Shown: positions 34,728 to 47,290, counted from the first letter of the stretch. The stretch: 64,000 nt of DNA from Ancylostoma caninum (GCA_037903475.1 JBAJFG010000258.1:682001-746000), one strand, 5' to 3'. The notes: generated by a model not told the origin, from the letters alone. Numbers and translations: made by a program.

Positions 34728-36761
34728 ATGGAATCGGAATCTGAGTCGGATCTGAGCCTAACTGGAGCGGAAACTGTGATGGATGCTGAGAATGTTGAGG
34801 ATGTGGAAAGGAATGGTAACGAAGCAAGAGCAGGAGATGAAGAAGCGGATCCCACTTGTAGAGAGGTACATTGATTTAAATTCGTTGCCTCTTTTGTTTA
34901 GTTGTGGACTATCTTTACACCTCGATGTAAAGAAATAGGTTGAGAAGTTTTGAAAATCTACTGTAGTAGTAGTCTGCAGGCAGGACTACTTCCTTAGGCA
35001 AAAATGTGATGTATACTAGGTGCGTCCTTTTCTCTCCATTGAGTATGTATGGTCTGTTAGCTGAAGAAGTGCACCAAAATAGACGACTTTGTCCGCAACT
35101 ACGACCGCAGTGGTATCGGCCGGTCGAAAGGCAGGTTCCAACAGAAGCAGTAGCACGCCCGAAAAGGGCCCGCGGGATTTCACCAAGGTACAGCACTGTT
35201 TCTCCTGCTTTCAAGAGGAACAGTGCTTTACCACTAATACCAATTCAGAAAGCGTGACCATCTCAAACGATCCGTCAAGGAATGGAAGAATGTGCTCACG
35301 GGGAGACCGATCGTGACCAGATAGCTTCCTCCACCAAACACCGACGCTTCAGGCTCACAGGATGTGGCTGGACCCTCATCTCGGTAGTAATTTTATAATT
35401 TCTGTTTTTTGACGTGTCCTGAGCCAATATTCAGACATTCCTCTTCTGCTCCACTGAGTCACCACTACGGGGCGCGTCTTGTTCAGCAATACAACGAGAA
35501 GCCTTTCACCACCGACGGGCTCGTGGCAAGTGTTCTCAGAATTAAACCTCAATGGCTTTTTCTCGCAGTGTTTCTGTTCTGACACAGATTCACGGTTTAA
35601 ATTTTTAGACTGTTTTCCAATTCTAATAAACTTTTTTGAACTGCGTTTTCCGATTTTAGCTATCGCTTCTGCGAAAACGCAAACAGGATCCAATTGATGT
35701 TGTTAGCATGGTGAAGCTAGCAAACAAGTACAACAAACAGGGAAAACACGACATCGAGGCACTTGTTCATCAAAACATCGAGATGGCGCTCCAGGTCTAC
35801 CCTTTTGCAAATTCACCAAGACCAGTTCAAGCCCTGATTGTTTAGCTGAATATCGCGATGACGAAACTTGAGTGTTTCGCAGCCAGGGCATGTTCCCTTC
35901 AGAAGCAGCTCACATTGGAGGCCAGACAGAGAACCCGCATTCACGCTGATCATTTCGGATCGCAGAAGTACAAACCACCACCAGGGATCTGGGAAATACT
36001 CGCGTCCCAGTACGGGCCAGGTGAGCCACGATCAGCTCGCACTAATAGTGCATCTATTCCTGTTGATATTTTTCCTAGGATGCTCCTTAAATGCGGTCTA
36101 CGAGAGTCTGAGAAGCTCGGAAACCTTCCCCACCGTCGTCTCAGTCAACGACGCCCACAGGTTCTTCAGACAGTTCGTCAAGGACGTGGTCTTGACGAAC
36201 TCTCTGAAGAACTGTGCAGGTTTGGACTGTGCCATGAATGCGTAGTACAATGGATGTACTGCACTTTCATGACACAGTCCGACATTGTAATTTCAGGCAT
36301 ATGATGAACCAAACCGTCGGTTTGTGACTGCACGGAGCAGAGCGCAGAAGAACCACTTTATAATGATCCCCTACCAGATGATCATTGGTAGGAAAAATTG
36401 TTATAATATTTACGCTTGCCTTTCCTTTATGCCAATGACATTTAGGATTCGTCATGGAGACAATGAAGTGTGGCGGGACACCGCTATATGACGAAAACGA
36501 TGAACTGGAACGTCGGAACACTGAACGCGGCATTCTCCACTGCATACAAGTGGCTTTGTGAGTTTAGTTTTTAATTTGTAGCACTCCACTCCTTCAAAAA
36601 CACTGATATTAGTTAGGGAAATCTATCGGAGGCAGCTGAAAACCGCCAACCCGGACGAAGAGTGCGAAGAAATAGGAAAAGAAGCGGAAACGCAGGTCGC
36701 CAACGACGAAGCTCTTGAAGACGGCGACGAAGACCACGACCCAGGAATAACCAGGACGTGA
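34728..36761 (+). CDS. Nine-exon gene, unknown protein with acidic ends
   Basis: Exons with GT/AG borders and matching phases: 34728-34865, 35061-35134, 35249-35312, 35660-35794, 35846-36020, 36079-36219, 36297-36387, 36446-36557, 36617-36761 (TGA). Introns range from 51 to 347 bp. The start follows acceptor TTTATTTCAG and reads MESESESDLSLTG, an acidic Ser/Glu region. Next come a basic stretch (GIGRSKGRKRDHLKRSVKEW), a Lys-rich helix-like segment (KLANKYNKQGKHDIEALVHQ), LECFAARACSLQKQL, and an acidic tail ending DHDPGITRT. The product is about 355 residues and soluble in appearance. One join does not fit: exon 6 ends in phase 1 but exon 7 (AYDEPNRRFVTAR) needs phase 0, so there is an alternative donor, a sequence error or a frameshift. 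I do not recognise the family; a nuclear or DNA-binding role is only a guess from composition. Confidence 0.75.
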
Positions 36762-36769
36762 ACTTTTTA

Positions 36770-39700
36770 TTCGCACATGGATTTTTTCATCCCTACTCAT
36801 GGCTCACCTCACGCTCTACACTCAGTAATCCGCCTTACCTCCATATTCTTATCTCGAAGAAGTCAGGTACCTTTTATCACTTAGACGAATTCGTTGACTT
36901 ACTTGAAGTGTTTTTTTGTGCGTTTCCTCTTTTTTGAGTTTTATTTTGACTACGATTCCTTTGATAATTGTTGATGTATCTTTTAAATAGCATGGTTTAT
37001 TTGTCTTTGTTTGATAGTGTACATACTATTGTGTTTCTCATTCTCACTGGTGAAGATCCTCGTTGTAGCTTTAGAATGCTTTTTGTCCATTGTCTCTATC
37101 CTACTGAAGAAGTAAATTTTGTTCTTGTTCGGCTTTGTGTTACTACCTATTTTGCTAGCCTATATTGGCTGAGCGCACGCCTAGGCATTACAGACGCGCA
37201 TGAATGGAGTTGCGGTGGTACGGAGTTGCGTCAAGCAGCAGGACATTTTTGTAAATGTGCATTGTAGCCAACTCATGCAAAAAGGGCATTTTTCGTGGTA
37301 AAAAATCCTAGTCTCCCGGCGTATAAACAAATACCTAGGTTGTGTTCTGCAAGAAAATGCCTATGAATTTGGCTTCTTAGAAGCAGCGTGCTCGTGCAAT
37401 AGTGATCGAATATTGGCATCCATTCTTGAGAATCAAACTGCGGGAGACCCGTTTGTCGAGCCACTTTACCTTGTCGTATTGCATCGAGTACCACATTCTC
37501 ATTGGGTTATGAATCCCAAACCTTGCTGCTTGTGGAGGCCTTGTTCGAAAACTATCTGCGTTCGCTACAGCTTGCACCTTCAGAATATTCGAATTTTTCC
37601 CGATTAATCGAATTCCGTACCTATTCGATTTTTGAATTTTTCGAGTAATCGAACTTCGAATTTGATTTTTCACTTTTTTTTTTGAATGATCAGATTTCGA
37701 ATTTATTTGATTATCACTTTCCTCCGAATCTATTCGATTTTCTGAACTCCGAATATTCGAATAAAATCGAAATTCGGATTTATTCGCTTATTTGAGCAAA
37801 TTCTTCGGAATTGGTATAATTTGCAAAGACTTGAGAATTTTAACTTACCGCTGTAAAGATTTTTTAAACCTACTGCCATAGACGCTCAGCAAGTAGAACC
37901 GACTTCATCCTCACCTCCCTAAAAGTCTACTTCACTGCTCTACTTATTCTAGAAAAATACAATATGACAACACATCCTGATGAAGTGAGGTTGTTGCTTT
38001 TTTGTTTGTTTTTTTTTCACAGCAAAGCTTCTATAAGATTGTGGGAAAAGTTTCCCACCACTTTTGAGTGGTCTTTTCAAAATTATTGTTCCTTTTCAAC
38101 ACAACTAATAATTACACGGTATAGATCGCATCATTATCGACAGGAACTCCGGCGATAGCAATGGCGTTTATTGGCAGCAGCTGTGAGTGAGTGGTTCCAT
38201 TTTAATTCCACCAAACACTGAGCATTGCCACCTGTGGGTAGAGTTCTCGTTTTGTCACCAGAATCACAGCTTACCAGCACCAAGCCACCCGCACTTCCTC
38301 ATGTGATTTACCCAGGAAGCCCACTTCTCGTCACTGGTAACCAAGTTGTCGAGCGAAGCGGAAATCTGTGAAAAGTCGAAAAGTTTAGGCACACATGTCT
38401 CAGCACTTGAGGCTGTGGCAGCTCAGATCAGGATGAGTACATGAGTCGTATTCTCTTGTCACTCTGGAGCGATGTAGATGAACAGCTATTGTCTTATGGT
38501 AGCACTAAAGTTCCCTCACTAGCTCATGGGCACCACGCCGCGGACTTTCTTCAAACAGCTCCAGGAGGCGCTTCAACAACCTCGATCGGTCGACCAAATC
38601 CTAGCCTATATCAAGCCGAGATCGCCGTCCTGAAACCTGCGGGAAAAAATGTTTACAGTGTAGTGAAAGCCACTGGAGAGGCCTTCTATCTTATGACGTG
38701 TATTTCTTGCCGCACCGCTTTCGTTACCATGTTTTACTCATTTTCAAAGCAGGAGTAGCCGAATATGTTTCTAGTCGATGACGATTTTTTCGGCCATAAC
38801 CGTGTTACCATACCCATAATCAAGTTTATTTATTTATTTATTTATTCGTAATTATCGGTAGCAATGCATTCATACCAGGATGAGAAAAATCGATATCAAA
38901 TAGACCGATAGTACTAAACACAGCCTAGGTGAAATTATGGGGTAGGGAGTGAGACTGTTGGTGGCGAAGAGCAGTGGCCGGCCAACACTGCAAGTCGCAT
39001 AGGGTGGGAAGCGGCTCCGGGTGCCGACTTGGTAGGTCCGTCAACATCACTAAGGCTCACATGTCGGCTTCACTGAGGGGCTCACCAGCTTAGTAAAGGT
39101 CATCTTTTACTCCGGAATGTCACGTGCTTATCAAACATCATAAGCGAACAACTTAGTAGGAAGTCACGACAGAGCATTAGGGAAGAAAAAATTACAACTT
39201 CAGCATTAGAAAGAAACATTAGGAAACTGGAAGGAGGAACGTGATTGAAAGAAATCCTGAAAAGATCAGCCCGTGAATGCCAAGAAGAATGTTCCTGAAC
39301 AACAGAAAAGAATGCGAAAAGATTGCGAGAAGACGACGAGCGTGGCGGGAAACTTTCCTGACAACCTATTGATAGTGGAAAATGAGGACTCCAGGGACAT
39401 ACTCGGACAATGGTTGGTGGTTAGGGTAGGAAAATGCAAGCATCGGATCAATATTATGGCATTACTATCTTAGTGCAGTTGAATGCTCACGCAGAAAACT
39501 AGGGTGCAATGCTATTTGCTTATTCGAGACGAAATCGGATCGAATATCGAACACGTTCGACATTGCACCTTCATCGAATATTTGAATATCGAATAAATCC
39601 AACGACGGACTTCTCTCGAATAGTCAAATTTCGAATTATTCGGATTCTAGTGTTTATACGAGTACTTTATTCGGTCCGAAGGATAGTTATTAGTGAATCC

Positions 39701-40200
39701 CTTCCCAAACATCCCTTTGAAGTAAGAGTTGAGCTCACTTGGTTCATTGTAAGGATCAGACGCACGCAGTCATTTGTTGAAGAATTCTTTTTTTAAGGCT
39801 AATGAACTTCACGCGCAAAATATGGTTGAAAATAGCTCGCGACGTCAACCCTCGGACTGCACAGTTCCTTTAGTGTTTTGTGCATGCCTTTGTCTATCTA
39901 TTTATTATGTTGGGCCATGCTCATCCAAGCCATAGAGGCACTTGACCAATTTCACCTGACGTCAGAAGGAGAAGCAATATGTATTTGAACTTCAACCTGG
40001 CTAGCCTTCACTCGTATTCAAAAACATTCTTCTTGCAGTTGCTGGCAAGTTTGCATTGATTAAGTTAGTTATTGATGCTGTAATACAGATTCTCCTTACC
40101 TCAAAGATTAAGTCTTATTCCGTCTGTGAACCTCACAGAGTGCGTGAAGGATTTATTTGTTTGCGAACGATTACCGATTTGCTTTGAAACGGTGATAGTG
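36770..40200. other. No gene recognised; ATTCGAA-rich patches
   Basis: Two AT-rich patches (37560-37800 and 39520-39660) are full of short palindromes such as TTCGAA, ATTCGAAT and TCGAATATTTGAATATCGA. A (TTTA)n run lies at 38826-38846. A 105-codon plus ORF at 38441 has no supporting splice sites or paralogue. Confidence 0.5.
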
Positions 40201-40207
40201 TAACAGA

Positions 40208-40651
40208 TCACGCGATTCCCAGCAGTCGTTTTTCATTTTGTGTAAAACTATTGTAATCGTAGTACCTCGCAAAACGACAATCGTCCCCGCTGTTACAACC
40301 TGAGTGAATCATTGAAAAAGGTGCTGTTTGTTGTACTTACAGCTGATTAGTTGCACATACCAACAATGTAGAGCTTTTCAAGTCCAAGTAGCGGACAATC
40401 CTGCGGCATTGTGATACTATAAGGGGGACTGTACCACCAGCTCAACATATTCTGAATAAAAGGCTATTGTTAACAGTGCACAGTGGAGCTACCTGCGAAA
40501 AACCCGAATTGAAAAAGAACCAAAAACAAAGCTATGATGTTGTAATCGAATGAAGGGAAAGCACTTGCCCTGTATTGAATCTCGTACTTCTTCAGTGTGT
40601 ATGTGACAGTCTCCGCGTTTCCCGACATCCTGTCGAATTTCGTTAACCCGA
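40208..40651 (-). CDS. Exons 2-4 of a small secreted NTR/TIMP-like protein
   Basis: Three minus-strand exons: 40569-40651 (acceptor TTTTATAG, non-canonical GC donor AGG|GCAAGT), 40361-40451 (acceptor TTTATTCAG, donor GTATGT) and 40208-40299 (acceptor TTCACTCAG, stop TGA). Phases join without error. Residues include TVTYTLKKYEIQYR, MPQDCPLLGLEKLYIVG, then a last exon GCNSGDDCRFARYYDYNSF ending KRLLGIA. Together with the exon at 45.6 kb this would be about 123 residues, the size of a single netrin-like domain. The arrangement (beta strand YTL..., DC..L....YxVG, then C.F..Y...T..E...L) resembles TIMP-type NTR proteins, known in hookworms as abundant secreted molecules. That assignment is by shape, not by search. 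The frame is intact here, unlike the copy at 7 kb. Confidence 0.7.
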
Positions 40652-41689
40652 CTATAAAACGAAAAGTTTATTCTACAGTCTCAACACTCTTCCGAGAGCA
40701 TGACAATTTCCAAGATCATCGCGTTTATGAGAGCTCAAATTGCCAACCTAGTTTACTACTTACTACCTCTTTCCATATTATACAACGTGTAACACACCAC
40801 TATCAAGCTTTCAAGGCTAAATATCGCATATATTCGATCTACGCGCTTCAAAATTTGAGTCAACATAACATCTGTTGTTCCGCAGGTCTCAGTATTGCGC
40901 TTCGCTGACATTGAAAATGTTGTTAGATTTTGAAAATGTAACAATGTTGATTCTCTGCAAACACCAACAGCAGCGTCCATATCATAGTTAATATTAATTG
41001 GCATTTTATGTGTGTGTTTGTGTGTGTGTCACTGGAACGCGTGACGAGCGGAGCGAGCTTAGAAGAAGCCTGAGAGTCCGGCGTAAGCTGGACGATCAGG
41101 CTGGTCTAATTTATTTCGGAAAATGAGAGAGGGATGGATCCGATCTATATGAGTTCTAATTTTCAGACACAAGTGCTTCGACTCGAATTCGGTGAGTCTT
41201 GCACATGCATGCTTTGCAGCTTTGCTTTCTTTAGCTCGGTAGCTCGGTAGCTCTCACAATTCTATGAAACTGATCAGTTTTGAATCACAGAAACGAACAA
41301 GTTTATTTTATATCCCGCTCCGTTGAATCTCGCTCAACTTCCGCAAATATGCGACATTTCTTGCCCTTCAAATAAGAGAATTTTGCGAATAAGTCAAGCA
41401 GCTCAGGGGATGCCAGTACGAAACTTAGAATATCAACCACTGGTATTAAGGTGCACTCCGTTCTTCCGTTGTAGTTTCCCTTTTGTATAATCGCTCCGTT
41501 CACCACCCAACCTCAGTATTGTCCTCATTGCTTGGTACCGGTTCGCGTCTAAACATCTCTTCCTGGCACCAGCCTCACTAATTGGCACCATAACGCAAAT
41601 CATACGATTGTAGACCTATCATCTTTGCAAAATTTGTCATTCCTGAACCGTCCAGCCTCAGCAGCACGGACGGGATCGTCAGTACTGAA

Positions 41690-42660
41690 TCCGTTTCTAA
41701 GTATCTGCACCACTTTTCGACTAAGGCGCACCTACAACACCTGCCCTAACCTTTGTCCCAAAATCCGTTTCCGACGGATTAATCAGTCGAAAACCGTCAG
41801 AATCGCTAGGATTGGACGAAATCAAATACTGATACTATTACTTAAAAGCCCTCAATCTCATGACTCCAAACATCTACAAAAAATTTTGTTAGAGACCAAA
41901 CTAACGAAAAAAAATGACCGTGCTAGTTACATAACCTGCGGGCATATCAGTAGGAGGTGAGCCCAAAATTTCTCCGGGCAGGCAATTTTTGCTAAAAAAA
42001 AACTGCATATTTGGACTCTCCGCTATGCATCAATCATATTTCTTCTCCATATGGGCATGGTCGGCGTTGGTGGAGCCAACTTCAAACTTAACAATTTTAG
42101 CGAAAAGACAAAGTTTGCACACTTGTTCCAGGGGAATGAATGTAGCCTATGGCGGATCCATCACAAATTAGAAACAGAATCTTTTGTAGGTACTGACTAC
42201 CCATCCTACACACCATTGGCCAGGGAAGCTTACAAGTTACAAGCCCCTGACCAAGGACTGCCGTGCAAGAAAAAAAATTTCTCAAGTTTTCATCTTCATG
42301 AGGGCAACTTCATTGGAAGATCATTGACCAAAAATTGAAGTCTTCTTACAACGCAGTTTATTCTGTAGATCGCCTTGCTTGTGCTTACAGGAAGGTGTTT
42401 CGAACCCTTTTTATTAGGATATGAAAATGTACCAAATCTTCAGAATGAAGGCAATCTGTTTGTCGTCAATTTCAGCGCAAACACATTTTTACACAGATAT
42501 TCGGAATCGTGAGCTCGAGAGCTTTCGATTGGTAGTATCAATAGTTGATTTCGTCCATTCCTAGAGATTTTGACGGTTTTCGACGGATTAATCCGTCGAA
42601 AACGGATTTTGGGACAAAATTTAGGGCCGGTATTGTATGTACATATGAGGAACTCCAAAC
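41690..42660. mobile_element. Element with ~200-bp inverted arms
   Basis: 41690-41890 matches the reverse complement of 42455-42660 (TTGTCCCAAAATCCGTTT, ACGGATTAAT, GGACGAAATCAA, TGATACTA). The 560-bp middle is non-coding. The right arm holds a perfect 28-bp palindrome (42576-42603) centred on ACGGATTAATCCGT. No transposase is seen. Confidence 0.7.
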
Positions 42661-42889
42661 GTACGTAGACAAGAGTCGAGATCGCGGCGCGGCTCTCATG
42701 GGCAGAGAACTTATGCTCATCAGGAAGATGCCTAGAAAATCCAACATTGAAGATGACTTTTGGTCACAAACCTATGCTTGGGCAAAATTTTTCGTTTTCC
42801 GTTCCACGCTTTTCGTTTTCCCCCATTTTTGGCCTTTCGTTTTCCGTTTTACGTTTTACGGGATTTGAAATTTTACTTCCGCACATTCG

Positions 42890-43025
42890 GATAGGCCTGT
42901 TTGGCAATAGATTTGGCGGGAAATCTTGCTCGGCAATACGTTTGCTGGACTTTGTTTGCCTGGGTAGTTGGCAAGCTAGTCTGCGGGGTAGCTAAACGAA
43001 CCTCGCCGAGTGCATCGCCGACAAA
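42890..43025 (-). repeat. GCCA-type dispersed repeat, copy 2
   Basis: The reverse complement matches 2220-2330 (GGCGATGCACTCGGCGAGGT, GCCAACTACC, GCCAAACAGG). Non-coding. Confidence 0.55.
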
Positions 43026-43054
43026 CTTCAGAAATAAAACTAAAAGATTAGGGT

Positions 43055-43164
43055 GGGGAGAAGTCTTGAGCCGATTTTTTTGAAAGTTCCAGAACTTTTG
43101 ATTATTAATCGGTACCCGATCTATTATGTGATAGTTGTATACCACTCTCAAAAATAAGCATATA
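43055..43164 (+). repeat. Dispersed repeat R beside the Tc1-like left end
   Basis: GAGAAGTCTTGAGCCGATTT through CTATTATGTGATAGTTGTA to the TA of the adjacent transposon. It recurs inverted inside that transposon (43861-43983) and diverged at 21600-21722. Confidence 0.75.
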
Positions 43165-44534
43165 CAGGGTGGTCCACATGAAGTGTGACGAGGATAACTA
43201 CCCATAACTTCGCACAAATCAATTCGGTTTTTACATTATTTGATAGAGAAAAAATCTACATAAGATTTCATCCAACTCATTTGAAATTACTGTCTTTAGC
43301 TTCGATACAAGCCCCCAATCCCTCCCGGAAATTTTTGAGGATGCGCGCGAGCATTTCGGGCGAGATTTCGTCCTATGCCTTCACAAGCGTTGCCTTCAGC
43401 GAATCCAATGAATTGGCTTTTTCTCCAGGATGACCAGATAGCGAAACCCGTATGATTGAGTTTCGGTGAGTTTGATGGTCAAAAGTCCATCGTCCAGGAA
43501 CACAGAAGAATATTCCTACACCATAGAAGTTTCTTCTCCGTGCCGTGGGCTTGTGTCCAATCTTGCTGGAAGGTACATTCAATGCCCTTAGCGTTCCTTT
43601 TTTGGTCCAAGGTACCATTGCATCTCAAAGGATTTGCTTTCAACACAGTTAGACATCAATTCTAGTTCCTTGTTGAACAAAAACAAGCTTGGTCCTGCTT
43701 AGGCCAGAAATTCCAGCCCACACTTTCGCTTACTGTGGAAAATAAGGTGTTTCGACCTTTGCGGCTCTTGGAGATCCTTTCCTGTCGATTCTGCGCACTT
43801 CGGAGAGGTTCAGCGGTAAATATCCTTTCGTCTGTGTAGAGAATCCGAGCAATCATGTGGATCACCCTGTATATTCCTACTTTCGAGAGTGGTCTACAAC
43901 TATCACATAATAGATCAAGGGTGCCGAATAATAATCAGAAGTTCTGGAACTTTCAAAAAAAATCGGCTCAAGACTTCTCACCACGCGCAAGAGTCACCAT
44001 CTTTCTGCATTTTTCCAATCCTGACGCCTCTATTCCATTGGTTAAACTTTGTCCTTCGGCGAATTTGTATGGATACAACTCCAAATCATCTCTGGTCAGT
44101 CTGTGCATGGTTGAACCGTTTACTTTGTGTTCCTCAGCCAATTGTTTAATGCCTATTTCAGGATTTCTGTGAAATTTGTCTTTGACGATCATTCGAAGGG
44201 CAGGTATTCATGCAGTTCGTTCAGGTCCTCGTTTCGGACGATCTTCAATCTCTCCGGTATCCACAAATGCTTTCTGATGTGCTTGCTCCCGATGTAATTT
44301 GAGCGTCCTTGAAATTTTGGAAACTGACGACCCGCGTTTGTACAAGGCGACTACTGCTGAACGATCCTTAAGTGGTACCATTTTTATACAGAAACAGAGA
44401 ACAAGACTGGGCACAATAGGGCTAGAAAATGTGGAAGAAACGAATAACAGCATAAAAAGCACGAAATAGAAACGGAAGAAAATGTCCGAAAATTGATTTT
44501 CTATAGCCCGCCACACTTCATGTGGACCACGCTG
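43165..44534 (-). mobile_element. Tc1-like (IS630 superfamily) transposon, degenerate
   Basis: The 1,370-bp element is flanked by TA on both sides with TIRs beginning CAGGGTGGTCCACATGAAGT (left) and CAGCGTGGTCCACATGAAGT (right). The minus-strand transposase starts at 44381 (MVPLKDRSAVVALYKRG, helix-turn-helix) and continues after frameshifts: KRGPERTA, GIKQLAEEHKVNGSTMHRL, then YTDERIF (first catalytic Asp region) and a QQD-type motif near 43560. Stops and shifts break it in several places, and a 120-bp inverted insertion sits at 43861-43983. It lies between exon 1 and exons 2-4 of a putative minus-strand gene. Confidence 0.85.
43861..43983 (-). repeat. Inverted copy of repeat R plus transposon terminus
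   Basis: The complement reads repeat R and then TACAGGGTGATCCACATG, that is, R joined to the first 18 bases of the transposon. This junction is the same as at 43164/43165, so the insert was copied from the element's own left border. It interrupts the transposase between the LARG and TDERIF regions. Confidence 0.7.
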
Positions 44535-44539
44535 TAGAG

Positions 44540-45550
44540 CCAGCTTGTCTTCCCTAACCACTTTCGGGCCATGATCAGTTTTTCGTGCTTTGTCCGTACT
44601 GAAAGGAGTTTCCGGAAGAATTGGTCACTGAAGATGAGAGTTGGGTTCTTTACGACTTAACATGTGCCATGTGGCTGCCTCGAGGAGAAGATCCGTAAAA
44701 TTGCATCTTCATCCAAGCAAGTGGCTGCCTTGCTGCTTCTGGGATTCGCGAGGAATGTTGCACTACGAGCTGCTCCTGCACGGACACATAGTCACCAGTA
44801 ACATTTCCGCCAATCATCTCCAGAAAGCCGCCAATGCTGCTCGAGAAAACACGGCCGAGACGAGATTCTGTACACTTACCCCACGATGACGCTAGGCTCC
44901 CCAGCTAAAGAGACTAGTGAAGAATTGAAGGAGGGGAGGTGCGCTGGGTCACACTTTCCCACTAACCCTATTCTCCTGACATTGCCCCTTCCGACCACCA
45001 CTTATCTCACATTTGAGGAATTTCTAGCCAAGAAAGAATTCACCAAAGTTGAAAGTGGCGAAAGAATGGTCAGAGATTTCTTCGACACCCAGTCTCCCAG
45101 TTCTGGGAGAAAAGGACCGCTGACTGTCTATTAGGCGGAGCACTGTAGTGACGAACTATGGTGATTGTATTGTTGAGCAAAGAAATAAAATGAATGAAGT
45201 AAATAAGTAAATTCCATAGTATGCTGAATAATAAAATAGAGCAGAAAAGAAGTATCAAACCGCCCAAGCCTTTCTTACCACCCTAATGCTGTCCAAGACT
45301 TTTTTCCTTTATTAGTAGTGAAAGTCACAAGCCGGCTGTGGCTCTAAGGCTATGGATGTTTACCTAACTCAGTAGTAACAGCTGTGACGTGACTGTTGCA
45401 GCCGCTCTACATTTCCTTTAATAATAATCACATCACAAACTCAAATATATAGCAGTCAGATAATATTGATTGGCTATCCTACATCAACTTATGGCCTTAC
45501 ATTATGGAGCTACTCTTAAATCGTTTGTTTTGCTAACTTGAAGCAGCTTA
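44540..45550. other. No gene recognised
   Basis: Short unsupported ORFs; no family exon was found between the Tc1-like element and the exon at 45552. Confidence 0.45.
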
Positions 45551-45551
45551 C

Positions 45552-45657
45552 CAAAATACACACTATTGATGTCTCCCTGTGTTATTTCGGTCTGTTTGGC
45601 ACACGTCACAGCAGCTGCACTGCCACAGCAAGTCAAAATAATAATCAGAGTCTTCAT
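45552..45657 (-). CDS. Signal-peptide exon 1 of the secreted NTR-like family
   Basis: ATG at 45657 (minus) opens a 35-codon exon: hydrophobic leader MKTLIIILTCCGSAAAV, then TCAKQTEITQGDINSVYF, and a consensus phase-1 donor (TTTG|GTAAGC). It is homologous to the exon at 11.4 kb. The next compatible exon on this strand is 40569-40651, which begins with the two bases needed to complete the split codon. The intervening 4.9 kb would be intron 1 and holds the elements at 41.69-42.66 and 43.17-44.53 kb. Confidence 0.7.
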
Positions 45658-45869
45658 TATGGCTGACAATTAGCCTTTCTCACTTCAGCACTTTCTGAAA
45701 AAAAGACTTTGATAATCAAACCAAGATTTTTTTGTTTATTAAAGTAGACATAGCAAACGAACGGCAGAAAGGTGAGGCTTGTAATTTGATACAAGCCCTC
45801 CCTGGTTTTTGCTACACTCTTTTTCTTGTAATCCATGTGAAACCCTGACACTACCAGGGCTGGGACTAA

Positions 45870-47290
45870 TGAAACGTCGACCACTCAATCAAGGATTGTT
45901 AGCGTGATTGGTTATCCTATCGAGATGAAATCCAGTGAAAACATCCAAAATATCCAATGAGCCACCACCTATATATCGAAGGAACTCGTAGTTCTTATTA
46001 TCAGAGCCCTTAAAGGTTAACAGTTCGCGGAAATCACAGGTTAAGAAATATTCGGAGTTAATCAGAATTTTGAATTCGGGTCAAATTCAAACACCTATTT
46101 TGGAGACTGTATAACTACTCAAAGAACTACTCTACCTGTTCAAAAGTACGTCACATCAACTGTTAATGGATTAGAGCTTTTCTCAACCTAGCAGAGTTTC
46201 CAACGAATATGTGGTTTGAATGAGAGGTACGTACTGATAGGTCGAGACCTCCAAATGGTGGCACTGTCGAAAACTCTAAGCACAGATCTAAACGCCACTT
46301 ATGCACAATGTGCTTCCGGGTTCTCAAAAGCACTCGGGTTCCGCTTATAGTCGAAGCGCGGTATTGTCACTTTCTACAGAAATTCGTCGCAAAAACCTCA
46401 AACAGGCGCGCGCGACAAGCGAGGATTTGTCTGAGTAACAGTCGCAGTTGCCGTGGCTGTACATGTGTGTACAGCCGTTTTTAGAGGGGATGGTGCCAGG
46501 GAACAGTTCTCAAAAGGTAATCTTCTGTATAGAAAAGCGAACGTTTGTGTATATAGTTTGTATATAGTATGCATGAATGAATTGAAAATGCGGAGGATGA
46601 ACCGATGCTCAGAGATCCACGGGGACATGTCTACTGTTGTTCTGCATTACACACAACACGAAGTCGACAATTTTTCGCACGAAGATATCGACTCAATCAT
46701 TTATCGACTTTTTGCCATTTCTGCCCACGGATCAGTGTAGAGTTAGGGTGGTCAATGCTGGGGTTCTTCAATACACTAAACACGAATATCACAACCGCCT
46801 GGCATAAGAACATCGAGATATTGATTTTATTGATTTTTTTTCAACTTTTGTGCAGGGACGGCTAAGAACGCGTTTAATAGGGTTACCATGCACACCGAAC
46901 ACGAATGCTCTCCATTGGGGAGTAAGTAATAAAAACTGATTTAGCGCATGTTTTTCTGGAGTTCACTGTGACTAACAAGCTAGAATGCAATTTCTCAAGA
47001 ACCGCTTAGTCTACTCCAGGTATAAGTATGCCAATATTCACTACTCCCTGAACCATCTGTATGAAGAACATCTTTTGTGAAGTGAACATCCAACTAAATT
47101 TGCTATTTTCATCACTTAGGCGTCAGTGGAAAGAGAATTACTGAAGTTTTCCAAAACATTGAAAACCAAAATGACGAGCGATAATGCTGCCATTACTCAA
47201 CGAATTTCTTGGCGCAACTACATACTCGACTAATTTTGCAGCTTTTAGGGAAGAAAAAAGCACAAACGAAAAAGGTAGAATGGTGGCAGC
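45870..47290. other. No gene recognised
   Basis: Only short ORFs without splice or repeat support. Confidence 0.45.

Noticed and set aside
38441..38758. 105-codon ORF as a gene
   Set aside because: No splice sites, paralogue or family motif; another frame in the same place looks equally coding-like.
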